DNA from: Salibacterium salarium
GTDB lineage: Bacteria; Bacillota; Bacilli; Bacillales; Marinococcaceae
Direction: 5' to 3'
DNA: 64,000 nt
Assembly (NCBI RefSeq): GCF_030813635.1
Contig: NZ_JAUSUM010000002.1
Location: 372,001-436,000, forward strand
The position numbers and the translations under genes were made by a program. Positions within the stretch are counted from its first letter, which is position 1. Each line of letters opens with the position of its first letter. Shown piece after piece: positions 16,322 through 26,350 of the stretch. The notes below the pieces were generated by a model. The model ran no database searches and was not told the DNA's origin. It was given only the letters and a program-made list of their open reading frames with translations.

Positions 16322-16831
16322 ATGACAATTGTATTACTTGTACTAAGTCTTGCTATTCATCTTTTTACTTTTTTTGTGCTGATTCTTTTTTATCAACAGA
16401 TGCAAAAGGTGAAAGAAGAGCGTAGTGATTTATACGGTGTGCGCGAAGATATGGAAGAACTATTAAGCCGCTATACTGATGAAATGAAACAAGAAAACCA
16501 AGAACTAAAACAATATTTTGCTGATCAAAAGAATGTACAACTGACGGAGACTACTCCTTCAGAAACTATGAAAAATCGTATGCCGCCTCAAGAATCCCCA
16601 TTTAAAATGGAAAAACAAGAGATACATTCTCCTTCCATTGTGACCGAAGAGGAGGATGTAGAGGAACCAGCTTACGCTCCGCCGCTTACAGACAACGCTG
16701 ATAAAGTGGAATCCTCTGATCAAGCAAAAGTCTTATCTCTTTCGTCACAAGGGTATACTAGAGATGAAATAGCTAAAAAATTAGATATTGGCAAAGGGGA
16801 AGTGGACTTGTTTTTAAAATTTTATCAATAA
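16322..16831 (+). CDS. swrB: swarming motility protein SwrB
   Basis: A 169-residue bitopic protein. Residues about 2-22 are a transmembrane helix, about 25-65 a charged coiled coil, 70-130 a Pro/Glu-rich linker, and 137-169 a small helix-turn-helix-like end (LSSQGYTRDEIAKKLDIGKGEVDLFLKFYQ). In B. subtilis SwrB promotes activation of the flagellar export apparatus at the FliM/FliP stage. Length (about 167 in B. subtilis), topology and location between sigD and rpsB agree. It starts 8 nt after the previous gene. Confidence 0.88.
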   Translation: MTIVLLVLSLAIHLFTFFVLILFYQQMQKVKEERSDLYGVREDMEELLSRYTDEMKQENQELKQYFADQKNVQLTETTPSETMKNRMPPQESPFKMEKQEIHSPSIVTEEEDVEEPAYAPPLTDNADKVESSDQAKVLSLSSQGYTRDEIAKKLDIGKGEVDLFLKFYQ

Positions 16832-16846
16832 ATCATGCGTTCAATC

Positions 16847-16875
16847 TTGCTTTGATAATGGACGTATGGTATATT
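16847..16875 (+). promoter_or_regulatory. candidate sigma-A promoter for rpsB
   Basis: TTGCTT (16847-16852), a 17-nt spacer and TATATT (16870-16875) resemble a sigma-A promoter. It lies just after swrB and would give a leader of about 105 nt before rpsB, a length compatible with ribosomal-protein leader regulation. Confidence 0.6.
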
Positions 16876-16987
16876 AATTCACGGTGTTATTACACACGCT
16901 TTGCTGATTTGAATGAGGGTGCCTTTGCGTAAAGGTCTTATTCAGAAACGAAGCAGGCGGAGGAAAAAACCAAAGGAGGATTACATT

Positions 16988-17761
16988 ATGGCAGTTATAT
17001 CCATGAAACAACTGCTCGAAGCAGGGGTTCATTTCGGCCATCAAACACGCCGCTGGAACCCAAAAATGAGTCGTTACATCTTTACAGAAAGAAACGGCAT
17101 TTATATCATCGATTTGCAAAAAACGGTGAAGAAAGTAGAAGAAGCGTATAACTACGTACGTGACATTGCTGCAGACGGAGGTAAAATCCTTTTTGTCGGC
17201 ACAAAAAAACAGGCACAAGATTCCGTACGCGACGAAGCGAAGCGCTCTGGTATGTACTTCATTAACCAACGTTGGCTCGGAGGTACGTTGACAAACTTTG
17301 CTACTATCCGTAAGCGTATTGCTCGCTTGAAAGATATTGAAAAAATGGAAGAAGACGGCACATTTGATGTTCTTCCTAAAAAAGAAGTAATGTTGCTCAG
17401 AAAAGAAATGGAACGCTTAGAGAAATTTCTTGGTGGTATCAAGGAAATGAATCAGCTTCCTGATGCGATGTTTATCATCGATCCCCGCAAAGAAAGAATT
17501 GCGGTTGCAGAAGCTCATAAGCTTAACATTCCAATCATCTCTATTGTGGATACTAATTGCGACCCTGATGAAATCAATAAAGTGATTCCTGGTAATGACG
17601 ATGCGATTCGCGCGGTACGTCTTCTAACTGCTAAGATGGCAGATGCTGTAATCGAAGCAACACAAGGAGAAGCGGAAGATGTGAATGAAGCACCGGCGCA
17701 AGAAGTGGAAGAAAAAGCAGCAGTTGAAGAGGAAAAAAGTGAGCAGGAAAGCCTTTCCTAA
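16988..17761 (+). CDS. rpsB: 30S ribosomal protein S2
   Basis: A 257-residue ribosomal protein S2. Signatures are [22 protein letters not shown] near the start, the coiled-coil region near 100-150 ([11 protein letters not shown] and [11 protein letters not shown]), and [25 protein letters not shown]. The C-terminal tail (about 225-257) is an acidic Glu/Ala-rich extension. I start at ATG 16988 because AAAGGAGG lies 8-9 nt upstream and S2 begins [11 protein letters not shown]; an upstream in-frame ATG-like start at 16913 would add a basic stretch foreign to S2. Confidence 0.97.
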   Translation: MAVISMKQLLEAGVHFGHQTRRWNPKMSRYIFTERNGIYIIDLQKTVKKVEEAYNYVRDIAADGGKILFVGTKKQAQDSVRDEAKRSGMYFINQRWLGGTLTNFATIRKRIARLKDIEKMEEDGTFDVLPKKEVMLLRKEMERLEKFLGGIKEMNQLPDAMFIIDPRKERIAVAEAHKLNIPIISIVDTNCDPDEINKVIPGNDDAIRAVRLLTAKMADAVIEATQGEAEDVNEAPAQEVEEKAAVEEEKSEQESLS

Positions 17762-17775
17762 TTCATTTCAATTGC

Positions 17776-17796
17776 CTGACCGACGATAGCGGTCAG
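17776..17796 (+). repeat. short perfect hairpin after rpsB
   Basis: CTGACCG (17776-17782) and CGGTCAG (17790-17796) form a 7-bp stem with a 7-nt loop, just downstream of the rpsB stop and 15 nt before the terminator. It has no T-tract. It may protect the mRNA 3' end. Confidence 0.5.
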
Positions 17797-17811
17797 CCAT
17801 AGCTTAACCAA

Positions 17812-17853
17812 GAAGGGTGATTAAAGGGGACTGCCCTTTTTTCACCCTTTTTC
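17812..17853 (+). terminator. intrinsic terminator after rpsB
   Basis: AAGGGTGA (17813-17820) pairs with TCACCCTT (17842-17849). Inside it AAAGGG pairs with CCCTTT. A T-rich run follows. It lies between rpsB and tsf and may act as a partial terminator. The remaining spacer to tsf (17854-18000) has only weak promoter-like matches (TGCTATATA near 17951), which I do not call. Confidence 0.75.
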
Positions 17854-18000
17854 ATAAGGTAATAAAGTATGTCGAATAAGGTAACAGCTCCGGTTTTTTA
17901 GGTGTCGTTATCAGCTTGGGGTATCTTTCCCTGTAGTGCGGCATGTCTTGCTATATAGAATATACCGAATAATTAATTAGACTCAAAGGAGGAATATATT

Positions 18001-18882
18001 ATGGCAGTATCGGCAAGTATGGTAAAAGAATTGCGTGAGCAAACTGGCGCAGGGATGATGGATTGTAAAAAAGCATTAACAGAAACAGACGGTGATATGG
18101 AAGAAGCGGTGAATTATCTTAGAGAAAAAGGTATTTCTAAAGCGGCCAAAAAAGCAGACCGTGTAGCAGCTGAAGGATTAACATATGTTACTAGTAGCGG
18201 AAACAAAGCTGTCATTGTTGAAGTGAATGCAGAGACCGATTTTGTGGCTAAAAACGAAAATTTCCAAACACTCGTCCAAAACATTGCTGGTTACTTATTG
18301 GACAATGAACCTGCTGATGTGGAATCTGCTCTTAGTGTTGAAGTTGCAGAAGGTACAACACTTGAAGGATATATCAATGACCAAATCGCTAAAATTGGTG
18401 AAAAAATCTCATTACGTCGCTTTCAAATCGTTCAAAAAGATGACAACGCGTCATTTGGAGAATATCTTCACATGGGTGGAAGTATTGGAGTACTAACACT
18501 AGTTGAAGGTACAACGGATAATTCAGTTGCTAAAGACATTGCTATGCATGTTGCTGCAATTAACCCTAGCTATGTTTCACGCGATGCGGTACCTTCTGAA
18601 GAAACGGAACAAGAGCGCGAATTGCTAAAACAACAAGCTCTTAATGAAGGTAAACCTGAAAATATTGTTGAGAAAATGGTTGAAGGTCGTCTTAATAAGT
18701 ATTTTGAACAAATTTGCCTGCTTGACCAAGAATTTGTTAAAGATACAGATCAAAAAGTTGGGGACTACCTAAAAAATCAAGGATTATCTATAAAAACCTT
18801 TATCCGCTATGAAGTTGGAGAAGGAATTGAAAAACGGGAAGACAACTTTGCAGAAGAAGTAATGTCCCAAGTTAAAAAATAA
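18001..18882 (+). CDS. tsf: translation elongation factor Ts
   Basis: A 293-residue guanine nucleotide exchange factor for EF-Tu. The N-terminal UBA-like domain ([19 protein letters not shown]) covers 1-50, and TDFVAKN, which contacts EF-Tu, is at 79-85. Two core subdomains and a dimerisation region follow, ending with [24 protein letters not shown] lies upstream of ATG 18001. Length is identical to B. subtilis EF-Ts. Confidence 0.97.
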   Translation: MAVSASMVKELREQTGAGMMDCKKALTETDGDMEEAVNYLREKGISKAAKKADRVAAEGLTYVTSSGNKAVIVEVNAETDFVAKNENFQTLVQNIAGYLLDNEPADVESALSVEVAEGTTLEGYINDQIAKIGEKISLRRFQIVQKDDNASFGEYLHMGGSIGVLTLVEGTTDNSVAKDIAMHVAAINPSYVSRDAVPSEETEQERELLKQQALNEGKPENIVEKMVEGRLNKYFEQICLLDQEFVKDTDQKVGDYLKNQGLSIKTFIRYEVGEGIEKREDNFAEEVMSQVKK

Positions 18883-18892
18883 TAAGATTGTA

Positions 18893-18991
18893 GGGGGCTT
18901 AAAGGTGGAAGCTTCTCAACATTATTGTATTGTAAAACAGAACCCTAATTCTGTGTTTACGTTATAACGTTTGAGAAGGCCGCTCAGCCCC
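18893..18991 (+). promoter_or_regulatory. nested multi-stem RNA element between tsf and pyrH
   Basis: Four sets of complementary arms nest inside about 100 nt. GGGGCT 18894-18899 pairs with AGCCCC 18986-18991. CTTCTCAA 18912-18919 pairs with TTGAGAAG 18971-18978. ACAGAA 18937-18942 pairs with TTCTGT 18949-18954. The palindrome ACGTTATAACGT is at 18959-18970. The outer end is followed by TTCTTT only, so it is at best a weak terminator. A GTG-started 20-codon frame (18905-18967) overlaps the inner stems. It could be a terminator-like junction, a pyrH leader or a protein/RNA binding site; function is unknown. Confidence 0.5.
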
Positions 18992-19070
18992 TTCTTTATG
19001 CGAAAAATTCTTAACTAGGTCGAATACACTACAGAAGAAAGTGTAATACATAAAGAAACGGGGGTATAAC

Positions 19071-19787
19071 GTGGCTAAATATAATAGGGTCATTTTAAAA
19101 TTAAGCGGTGAAGCGCTTGCGGGTGATCAAGGATATGGTATTGACCCAAATGTGATACAATCCATTGCATCTCAGATTAAAGAAATTGTAAGATTGGATA
19201 CAGAAGTTGCCGTAGTTGTAGGCGGAGGAAATATTTGGAGAGGGCTTGCCGGAAGTTCTAAGGGAATGGACCGGGCTACCGCTGATTATATGGGGATGCT
19301 TGCGACAGTTATGAATTCTCTCGCTCTCCAAGACAGCCTTGAAGATAACGAAGTGGAAACACGAGTTCAGACATCTATTGAAATGCGGCAAGTGGCTGAG
19401 CCATACATACGCCGGAAAGCCATTCGTCATTTAGAAAAAAAACGTGTGGTTATATTCGCTGGCGGAACTGGTAATCCATATTTCTCGACAGACACTACAG
19501 CAGCGTTGCGGGCAGCTGAAATTGAAGCGGAAGTTATATTAATGGCTAAAAATAGAGTGGACGGGGTATATGATGCTGATCCTTCGCATGATATGAATGC
19601 CAAAAAATACGGTGAACTTACCTATTTAGATCTTTTAAATAGTGGCTTAGGTGTGATGGATTCAACAGCTTCAACGTTATGTATGGATAATGATATCCCG
19701 TTACTCGTTTTCTCGATTATGGAAGAAGGTAACATTAAAAAAGCGGTTCTTGGAGAAGATATTGGGACCGTAATTAGGGGGAAATAA
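19071..19787 (+). CDS. pyrH: UMP kinase
   Basis: A 238-residue UMP kinase of the amino acid kinase fold, making UDP from UMP with ATP. Visible are [11 protein letters not shown] (7-17), [11 protein letters not shown] (48-58), the [21 protein letters not shown] helix, [20 protein letters not shown] near 132-151 and the [12 protein letters not shown] loop. GTG 19071 is preceded by AACGGGGG. The stop is followed after 2 nt by frr, the usual pair. Confidence 0.96.
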   Translation: MAKYNRVILKLSGEALAGDQGYGIDPNVIQSIASQIKEIVRLDTEVAVVVGGGNIWRGLAGSSKGMDRATADYMGMLATVMNSLALQDSLEDNEVETRVQTSIEMRQVAEPYIRRKAIRHLEKKRVVIFAGGTGNPYFSTDTTAALRAAEIEAEVILMAKNRVDGVYDADPSHDMNAKKYGELTYLDLLNSGLGVMDSTASTLCMDNDIPLLVFSIMEEGNIKKAVLGEDIGTVIRGK

Positions 19788-19789
19788 TA

Positions 19790-20347
19790 ATGGCGAATGG
19801 TAAAATTCAAGAAACAGACGAAAAAATGAAAAAGTCCGTAGATTCTCTTCATAAAGAGCTGGCCACATTAAGGGCTGGACGAGCTAATCCTTCGATGTTA
19901 GATAAAGTAATGGTTAATTACTATGGAGCAGATACTCCTATAAATCAATTGGCAACTATTTCTGTTCCAGAAGCACGTCTCTTAGTCATTACTCCTTTTG
20001 ATAAATCCTCTATCGGTAATATCGAAAAAGGGATACAAAAAGCTGATTTAGGTCTTTCACCAAACAACGATGGTAACGTTATTCGCATAAATATTCCATC
20101 TTTAACAGAAGAGCGTCGTAAAGAACTTAGTAAATTGGTTCGAAAGTATGCCGAAGAAGCGCGCGTAGCAGTTCGTAATATACGAAGAGATGCTAATGAT
20201 GAGTTCAAAAAAGAAGAAAAAGCAGGAGACATTAGCGAAGATGATCTTCGTAAATTGCAAGACGACGTGCAAAAATTGACAGATAAACATGTTGCTGCCA
20301 TTGATAAAGCGGCGGAAGATAAAGAACAAGAAATTATGGAAGTTTGA
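19790..20347 (+). CDS. frr: ribosome recycling factor
   Basis: A 185-residue ribosome recycling factor, which splits post-termination ribosomes with EF-G. The three-helix bundle carries [23 protein letters not shown] near 24-46. The beta-domain contains [21 protein letters not shown], and the final helices include [14 protein letters not shown]. Length is identical to B. subtilis Frr. An intrinsic terminator follows. Confidence 0.97.
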   Translation: MANGKIQETDEKMKKSVDSLHKELATLRAGRANPSMLDKVMVNYYGADTPINQLATISVPEARLLVITPFDKSSIGNIEKGIQKADLGLSPNNDGNVIRINIPSLTEERRKELSKLVRKYAEEARVAVRNIRRDANDEFKKEEKAGDISEDDLRKLQDDVQKLTDKHVAAIDKAAEDKEQEIMEV

Positions 20348-20379
20348 TGCAAATCACGTTACAATGAAAGCATGCTAAT

Positions 20380-20408
20380 AAACCCTCTTTTTAGTAGAGG
20401 GTTTTTTT
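20380..20408 (+). terminator. intrinsic terminator after frr
   Basis: AAACCCTCT (20380-20388) and AGAGGGTTT (20396-20404) form a stem that runs into a tract of seven T. It ends the rpsB-frr group before uppS. Confidence 0.9.
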
Positions 20409-20491
20409 GCACCATCTTCTATAAGAAATGAAATGATAAAGGTTTATAAACTTTTACATAATCGTGAAACAATATAAAGGCTGGTGTCCTG

Positions 20492-21256
20492 ATGGTTAAT
20501 CGATTTTTTTCTCATACAGAATTAAAAACGGATAAAGGCAATACTCGGTTGGATCAGGACAATATCCCTTCCCACATTGCCATTATTATGGATGGAAATG
20601 GGCGTTGGGCAAAAAATAAAGGGCTGCCAAGAGTGGCTGGGCATTATGAAGGCATGAAAGTAGTTACAAACGTTGTTAAAAAGGCAAATGAAATCGGAAT
20701 AAAATTTTTAACACTTTATGCCTTTTCAACGGAGAATTGGAAACGTCCTGAAAAAGAAGTTGAGTTTTTAATGAAACTGCCAGAGCGATTTTTAGAAAAA
20801 GAGTTACCGGATTTACAAAAAAATAATGTAAAAGTACGTACGATGGGAGATCGTTCTTTACTTCCTGCCAACACGCTTCGTGCTATTGAAAAGGCAGTAA
20901 AAGAAACCTCTGATAATACTGGTCTTGTTTTAAATTTTGCTCTTAACTACGGTGGGCGCCATGAATTGGTAGAAATGGTGAAAGAAATAGGGGAAGATAT
21001 AGCAGAAGGGGATCTTCGGCCAGGTGACATAACGGAGAATTTAATTTCTGAAAGGCTATTAACACAAGGACTTCCTGATCCTGACCTTCTTATTAGAACA
21101 AGTGGAGAGATTAGACTCAGTAATTTTATGTTATGGCAGATTGCATATAGTGAGTTTTGGTTCACTGAAGTGTTATGGCCGGATTTCAAAGATGAGAATT
21201 TTATCGAAGCAATTAAAAAGTATCAGCAGCGGAAACGACGTTATGGCGGTGTTTAG
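20492..21256 (+). CDS. uppS: undecaprenyl diphosphate synthase
   Basis: A 254-residue cis-prenyltransferase that extends farnesyl-PP with isopentenyl-PP to C55-PP, the lipid carrier precursor of the cell wall. Catalytic Asp34 lies in IAIIMDGNGRWA (29-40). Further motifs are TLYAFSTENWKRP near 76-88, the GGRHELV segment, and RTSGEIRLSNFMLWQIAYSEF near 201-221. The ribosome binding site before ATG 20492 is weak (GGCTGGTG). It starts the uppS-cdsA-dxr-rseP-proS-polC series. Confidence 0.95.
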   Translation: MVNRFFSHTELKTDKGNTRLDQDNIPSHIAIIMDGNGRWAKNKGLPRVAGHYEGMKVVTNVVKKANEIGIKFLTLYAFSTENWKRPEKEVEFLMKLPERFLEKELPDLQKNNVKVRTMGDRSLLPANTLRAIEKAVKETSDNTGLVLNFALNYGGRHELVEMVKEIGEDIAEGDLRPGDITENLISERLLTQGLPDPDLLIRTSGEIRLSNFMLWQIAYSEFWFTEVLWPDFKDENFIEAIKKYQQRKRRYGGV

Positions 21257-21270
21257 ATGGGGGATAAAAC

Positions 21271-22071
21271 ATGAAGCAGCGAATGATCACTGCTGTTATA
21301 GGGGCAATTGTTCTACTTAGCATTGTTATTATAGGGGATATTGTATTTACTCTTGCTATCGCAATAGTTGCTTCTATTGCTATGCATGAATTACTGAAAA
21401 TGAAACATATAGAGACATTCTCTTTTATGGGATTCGTCAGTTTTTTATTTATGTGGACTTTGTTAGTGCCTTCTACTTGGATTGATATTGGGCTATTTGA
21501 GCACGTATCTAAGGTCGAATTATTTTTAGTGATGATTTTATTACTGTTAGCCTTAACAGTAATAACAAAAAATTCGTTTACGTTCGATGAAGCAGGATTT
21601 GTTATATTATCATCTGTTTATATTGGGTATGGTTTTCATCATCTTATTTTAACTCGAAATATGGAAGAAAACGGTCTAGCTCTCGTCTTTTTAGTATTAT
21701 TCATTATTTGGGCGACGGATTCAGGAGCCTATTTCGTTGGTCGGAAATGGGGAAAGCACAAACTTTGGCCAGAAATTAGTCCTAAAAAAACGGTAGAAGG
21801 TTTCATCGGCGGTATCATGTTGGCAGGCATTGTAGGTTGGTTGTTCCAGGTTATCTTCATTGCATATTTTTCATGGTATGTACTGGCTGCATTTATTATT
21901 GTCACATCTGTGTTTGGTCAACTCGGTGATTTAGTTGAATCTGCTTTAAAGAGACATTATGCAGTGAAGGATTCTGGAACAGTCCTTCCAGGACATGGAG
22001 GCATTCTAGATCGGTTTGACAGTTTGATTTTTGTACTTCCGATTTTACATTTCTTTCATTTCTTTGGATAA
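21271..22071 (+). CDS. cdsA: phosphatidate cytidylyltransferase
   Basis: A 266-residue integral membrane enzyme making CDP-diacylglycerol from phosphatidate and CTP. Six to eight hydrophobic helices are spread through the sequence. The CDS family signature is seen near the C-terminus: SALKRHYAVKDSGTVLPGHG followed by GILDRFDS. It starts 14 nt after uppS. Its product is the substrate of PgsA, encoded later in this window. Confidence 0.94.
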   Translation: MKQRMITAVIGAIVLLSIVIIGDIVFTLAIAIVASIAMHELLKMKHIETFSFMGFVSFLFMWTLLVPSTWIDIGLFEHVSKVELFLVMILLLLALTVITKNSFTFDEAGFVILSSVYIGYGFHHLILTRNMEENGLALVFLVLFIIWATDSGAYFVGRKWGKHKLWPEISPKKTVEGFIGGIMLAGIVGWLFQVIFIAYFSWYVLAAFIIVTSVFGQLGDLVESALKRHYAVKDSGTVLPGHGGILDRFDSLIFVLPILHFFHFFG

Positions 22072-22117
22072 GAATTTATACTTGTTATTTCGGGTCATAA
22101 AGTAAAGGGGAGTATAC

Positions 22118-23266
22118 ATGAAAAATATAGCTTTAATTGGATCAACGGGATCAATTGGTACACAAACGCTGGATGTTATTAGAAAACATCCTCAGCAGTT
22201 TCGGCTTGTTTCTATAGCTGCAGGCCAGAGTGTTGAAAAAGTCATTGCACAAATTAATGAATTTCAGCCACGGATTGCATCTGTTGCAAGAAAAGAAGAT
22301 GCAGATAAAGTTATGCAGCAAACAAATGGAAAAACAGCAGTCTATTATGGAAAAAAAGGACTAATAGAAGCTGCTGTTCCTCCTGATGGCGATTTATTAA
22401 TGAACGCGGTTGTCGGCAGCTTAGGCCTTGAACCAACATTACAAGCGATAGAATCCGGAATGGATATTGGTATTGCTAATAAAGAAACACTAGTGACAGC
22501 TGGTCACCTTGTCATGGAGCAAGCTACACGTCACGACGTGAAGCTTCTTCCTGTTGATAGTGAACATTCTGCGATTTTACAGAGCTTGGAAGGTAATGAT
22601 TCAAAGGAAGTGGAACGGCTAATAGTAACGGCTTCCGGCGGAAGTTTTCGGGATAAAACACGTGCTGAACTTGAGGGCGTTTCTGTAAAAGATGCGTTGA
22701 ATCATCCAAATTGGAATATGGGGGCTAAAATAACTATTGATTCAGCAACGATGATGAATAAAGGCTTTGAAGTAATAGAAGCTCATTGGTTATTTAATAT
22801 GCCCTATGACAACATTGATGTTCTACTCCACAAAGAAAGTATTATTCATTCCCTTGTAGAATATTGTGATAAGAGTGTGATGGCTCAACTCGGTACACCA
22901 GATATGAGAGTTCCAATCCAATATGCTCTCACCCATCCAGACAGGCTTGAATTACAAGATACAAACAGGTTAAACTTATGGGAAATAGGAGAATTGCATT
23001 TTGCAAAACCTGATTTTGACCGATATCGTTGTTTACGCTATGCTTATGATGCAGGACGTGTTGGAGGGACAATGACAACCGTGTTAAATGCTGCTAATGA
23101 AGAAGCGGTGTCTGCTTTTTTACAAAATAAGATAACCTTTCTTTCCATAGAGGAAAGAATCGAAGAAGCTCTCAAACGACATCAAGTTGTAGAAACTCCA
23201 GATCTTGCGACAATTTTAGAAGTAGATAAGGATACAAGAGCGTATGTAAGCTCTCTAATAGAGTAA
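22118..23266 (+). CDS. dxr: 1-deoxy-D-xylulose 5-phosphate reductoisomerase
   Basis: A 382-residue enzyme of the MEP isoprenoid pathway, converting DXP to MEP with NADPH. The NADPH-binding motif [15 protein letters not shown] is at 7-21, [12 protein letters not shown] near 121-132, and the metal/substrate residues appear in [11 protein letters not shown] and the flexible-loop region [28 protein letters not shown] precedes ATG 22118. It supplies isoprenoid precursor for UppS encoded just upstream. Confidence 0.96.
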   Translation: MKNIALIGSTGSIGTQTLDVIRKHPQQFRLVSIAAGQSVEKVIAQINEFQPRIASVARKEDADKVMQQTNGKTAVYYGKKGLIEAAVPPDGDLLMNAVVGSLGLEPTLQAIESGMDIGIANKETLVTAGHLVMEQATRHDVKLLPVDSEHSAILQSLEGNDSKEVERLIVTASGGSFRDKTRAELEGVSVKDALNHPNWNMGAKITIDSATMMNKGFEVIEAHWLFNMPYDNIDVLLHKESIIHSLVEYCDKSVMAQLGTPDMRVPIQYALTHPDRLELQDTNRLNLWEIGELHFAKPDFDRYRCLRYAYDAGRVGGTMTTVLNAANEEAVSAFLQNKITFLSIEERIEEALKRHQVVETPDLATILEVDKDTRAYVSSLIE

Positions 23267-23279
23267 AGGTGGGAATAAA

Positions 23280-24545
23280 GTGGATACTTTTATAGCTGTC
23301 ATTATCATTTTCGGTGTGCTGGTTGCTGTTCATGAATGGGGGCACTTATATGTGGCCAAAAAAGCAGGAATTCTTTGCCGTGAATTTGCAATTGGATTTG
23401 GACCGAAAATTTTTTCCACAAAACGAAATGAAACAGTCTATACTGTACGTTTGTTGCCTTTAGGCGGTTTTGTAAGAATGGCCGGAGAAGACCCAGAAGA
23501 AATACAAATAAAACCCGGTTACGAAATCGGGCTTGTTTTTAATGCGAATGAACAAATTAGTAAAATCATTGTAAATAATAAATCTAAACATCCGGAAGCC
23601 AAAATTGTATCCGTCGAAAGGATAGATTTAGAAGAACGGTTGATGATAGAAGCTTACACGGATGATGAAGAAGGCATACAAACGTTCCCCGTTAATGAGA
23701 AGTGTGATTTGATTGTCGATGAAAAACCAGAACAAATTGCCCCTTTAAACCGTCAATTTCGCTCAAAATCCCCGCTAAAAAAAGCATTAGCTATATTTGC
23801 AGGACCGATGATGAACTTCGTACTGGCTTTTGTAGCTCTTTTGTTTGTCGGTTTAGTCAATGGTGTTCCGCAATACGACAATGCTGCCTTCGGTGAGTTT
23901 AGCGATAACAGTCCTGCAAAAGAAGCAGGACTTGAACAAGGTGATGAGGTGAACTCCATCGCTGGAGAATCAGTAAGTGATTGGGATGAAATGACTGCAG
24001 TTATACAAGAACACCCAAATGAAGAAATTAATGTTGAAGCGGTTCGTGACGGAGAACGTATTTCAACGTCTGTGGAAACATACTCTCGCTATGATGAGAT
24101 GTCAGAGCAAGAAGTAGGTATGATTGGTGTTCAAGCACCTACCGACCACTCTTTTATTCAATCTGTTCAGTACGGAGGTACACAAGTTTATGAAGTGAGT
24201 AAAGTTATTTTTGATACACTGAGCCTAATTATCACTGGAGAGTTTTCATTGGATTTTGTTTCAGGTCCTGTAGGTATTTATAATTACACAGGTGAAGCAG
24301 CGTCCATTGGAATATTTTTTCTTATTCAATTTGCAGCAATGCTTAGTGTGAACCTAGGTATTGTAAATCTGCTGCCTTTACCGGCACTTGACGGAGGAAG
24401 ATTACTTTTTATCGGTTATGAAGCAATACGCGGAAAACCGGTAGATCCGCAAAAAGAAGGACTTATCCATTTCTTTGGATTCGCATTATTGTTTTTACTC
24501 ATGCTAGTTGTAACATGGAATGATATTAACAATTTCTTTTTATAA
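23280..24545 (+). CDS. rseP: site-2 metalloprotease RseP/RasP
   Basis: A 421-residue intramembrane zinc protease that cleaves anti-sigma factors and leader remnants. Helix 1 carries HEWGH (His18, Glu19, His22). A PDZ domain lies about 195-280 ([24 protein letters not shown]). The third ligand motif [15 protein letters not shown] is near 361-375, and a hydrophobic helix ends the protein. GTG 23280 follows AAAGGTGG. The region about 80-160 holds the usual insertion. It matches B. subtilis RasP in length and place. Confidence 0.95.
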   Translation: MDTFIAVIIIFGVLVAVHEWGHLYVAKKAGILCREFAIGFGPKIFSTKRNETVYTVRLLPLGGFVRMAGEDPEEIQIKPGYEIGLVFNANEQISKIIVNNKSKHPEAKIVSVERIDLEERLMIEAYTDDEEGIQTFPVNEKCDLIVDEKPEQIAPLNRQFRSKSPLKKALAIFAGPMMNFVLAFVALLFVGLVNGVPQYDNAAFGEFSDNSPAKEAGLEQGDEVNSIAGESVSDWDEMTAVIQEHPNEEINVEAVRDGERISTSVETYSRYDEMSEQEVGMIGVQAPTDHSFIQSVQYGGTQVYEVSKVIFDTLSLIITGEFSLDFVSGPVGIYNYTGEAASIGIFFLIQFAAMLSVNLGIVNLLPLPALDGGRLLFIGYEAIRGKPVDPQKEGLIHFFGFALLFLLMLVVTWNDINNFFL

Positions 24546-24620
24546 CATCTTAGAAAAATATTGAGTCGTATAACAGATATATAATCGGTGTAAAAACAGA
24601 AGAAAGAGGGGTCATTGTTT

Positions 24621-26330
24621 ATGAGACAGCAATTATATTTCAGTCCGACCTTGAGGGATATTCCCCAAGGAGCTGATATTCCAAGCCATCAACTGATGTT
24701 GCGTGCCGGACTTCTCCGGCAGACAGCCTCCGGTATCTACTCTTATCTTCCGCTTGGTCGAAAAGTACTTAGAAAAGTAGAACAAATTATTCGAGAAGAA
24801 ATGGATAAGGCAGGAGGACAAGAAATGTTAATGCCTGCTATTCAACCTGCTGAATTATGGGAAGAATCCGGTCGATTTGACGATTATGGTCCTGAACTCA
24901 TGCGTTTGAATGATAGAAATGACAGAAAGTTTGCATTAGGGCCGACTCACGAAGAAGTTATTACGGACCTTGTTCGAGATGAAATTAATTCTTACAAAAA
25001 ACTCCCGATGAACCTCTATCAGATTCAAACGAAATATCGGGATGAAAGACGTCCGCGTTTTGGTGTGCTGCGTTCCCGTGAGTTTATAATGAAGGATGCT
25101 TATTCCTTTGATTCCGATCAGGAAAGTCTTTCGAATAGCTACAATTCTATGTATGAAGCTTATACAAATATTTTCAAAAGGTGCGGTCTTGACTTTAGAG
25201 CGGTACAAGCTGATGCCGGGGCTATTGGCGGAAAAGGCGGTACCCATGAATTTATGGTACTGTCGGATGTTGGGGAAGATACAATTGCCTATTCCGATGG
25301 TTCAGATTACGCTGCTAATCTTGAAATTGCGGCTCTACCAGACACTTATGAAAAAAGCGAACCTCCAAAACATCAGATAGAATTACTGGATACACCTGGT
25401 ATGAAAACAATCGAAGAATTAACAAAAGGTCTTGAAGAATACAACGAAAATTTGTTGAAATCAGTGCTTTTTGTTGTCGATGAGAATCCTGTCCTAATTA
25501 TTTGTCGCGGTGATCATGACATAAACGAGATAAAAGTAGGAAACGCGTTTGATTCTGAAAATGTTAGACTTGCTGATGACGATTACATTACTCGTATCCT
25601 AGGTACAGAAGCTGGATTTATTGGGCCGGTAAACATTTCTGAAGATGTAACGGTTATGGCGGATTATGCGGTGAAATCAGTGACTTCAGGTATATGTGGA
25701 GCGAATCAGCCAAATAAACATTTTAAAAACGTTCATCCTGGTCGAGATCTACAAATAGAACGCTACGGAGATTTTCGTTTTGTACAAGAAGGAGATGCAG
25801 CTCCTGATGGAAAAGGAACGATTCAGTTTGCTAAAGGAATAGAAGTTGGACATGTATTCAAATTGGGAACGAAATATAGTGAAGCCATGGGGGCTGTTTA
25901 TTTAGATGAAAATGGACGCTCCAATCCAATAATGATGGGATGTTATGGGATTGGTGTCAGTCGGACCCTTGCTGCTATAATTGAACAGCATCATGATGAA
26001 AATGGATTAGTATGGCCAAAAAGTGTGGCGCCGTTTGATCTCCATTTGCTCGTTTTAAATCCGAAGCAGGAAGATCAACTCAACCTTAGTGAAACGTTAT
26101 ATGAATCGTTAAAACAAGCTGGTTATGATGTGTTGTATGATGATCGAAAGGAACGAGCAGGTGTTAAGTTTAAAGATGCCGACTTGTTTGGATTACCAGT
26201 TCGCATCGCCTGCGGTAAAAAAGCGCCGGAAGGTATAGTCGAAGTGAAAGCAAGACAAAATGGGGAGATGGAAGAGGTCCACGTTGACAATCTTTCCACC
26301 TATCTATCGTCCTTGTTCAACGAGCGCTAG
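24621..26330 (+). CDS. proS: prolyl-tRNA synthetase
   Basis: A 569-residue class II aminoacyl-tRNA synthetase of the bacterial type. Motif 2 ([26 protein letters not shown]) is near 138-163. The YbaK-like editing insertion covers about 225-400. Motif 3 ([17 protein letters not shown]) and the anticodon-binding domain follow. I start at ATG 24621, 9 nt after AGAGGGG; the TTG at 24615 is too close to that site. The 75-nt spacer before the gene is too short for a T-box. Confidence 0.96.
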   Translation: MRQQLYFSPTLRDIPQGADIPSHQLMLRAGLLRQTASGIYSYLPLGRKVLRKVEQIIREEMDKAGGQEMLMPAIQPAELWEESGRFDDYGPELMRLNDRNDRKFALGPTHEEVITDLVRDEINSYKKLPMNLYQIQTKYRDERRPRFGVLRSREFIMKDAYSFDSDQESLSNSYNSMYEAYTNIFKRCGLDFRAVQADAGAIGGKGGTHEFMVLSDVGEDTIAYSDGSDYAANLEIAALPDTYEKSEPPKHQIELLDTPGMKTIEELTKGLEEYNENLLKSVLFVVDENPVLIICRGDHDINEIKVGNAFDSENVRLADDDYITRILGTEAGFIGPVNISEDVTVMADYAVKSVTSGICGANQPNKHFKNVHPGRDLQIERYGDFRFVQEGDAAPDGKGTIQFAKGIEVGHVFKLGTKYSEAMGAVYLDENGRSNPIMMGCYGIGVSRTLAAIIEQHHDENGLVWPKSVAPFDLHLLVLNPKQEDQLNLSETLYESLKQAGYDVLYDDRKERAGVKFKDADLFGLPVRIACGKKAPEGIVEVKARQNGEMEEVHVDNLSTYLSSLFNER

Positions 26331-26350
26331 GTTAACGGGGAGGTTAATAA

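Noticed and set aside
24546-24620. T-box leader for proS
   Set aside because: The spacer after rseP is only 75 nt, with no AGGGTGG-type T-box or specifier stem.
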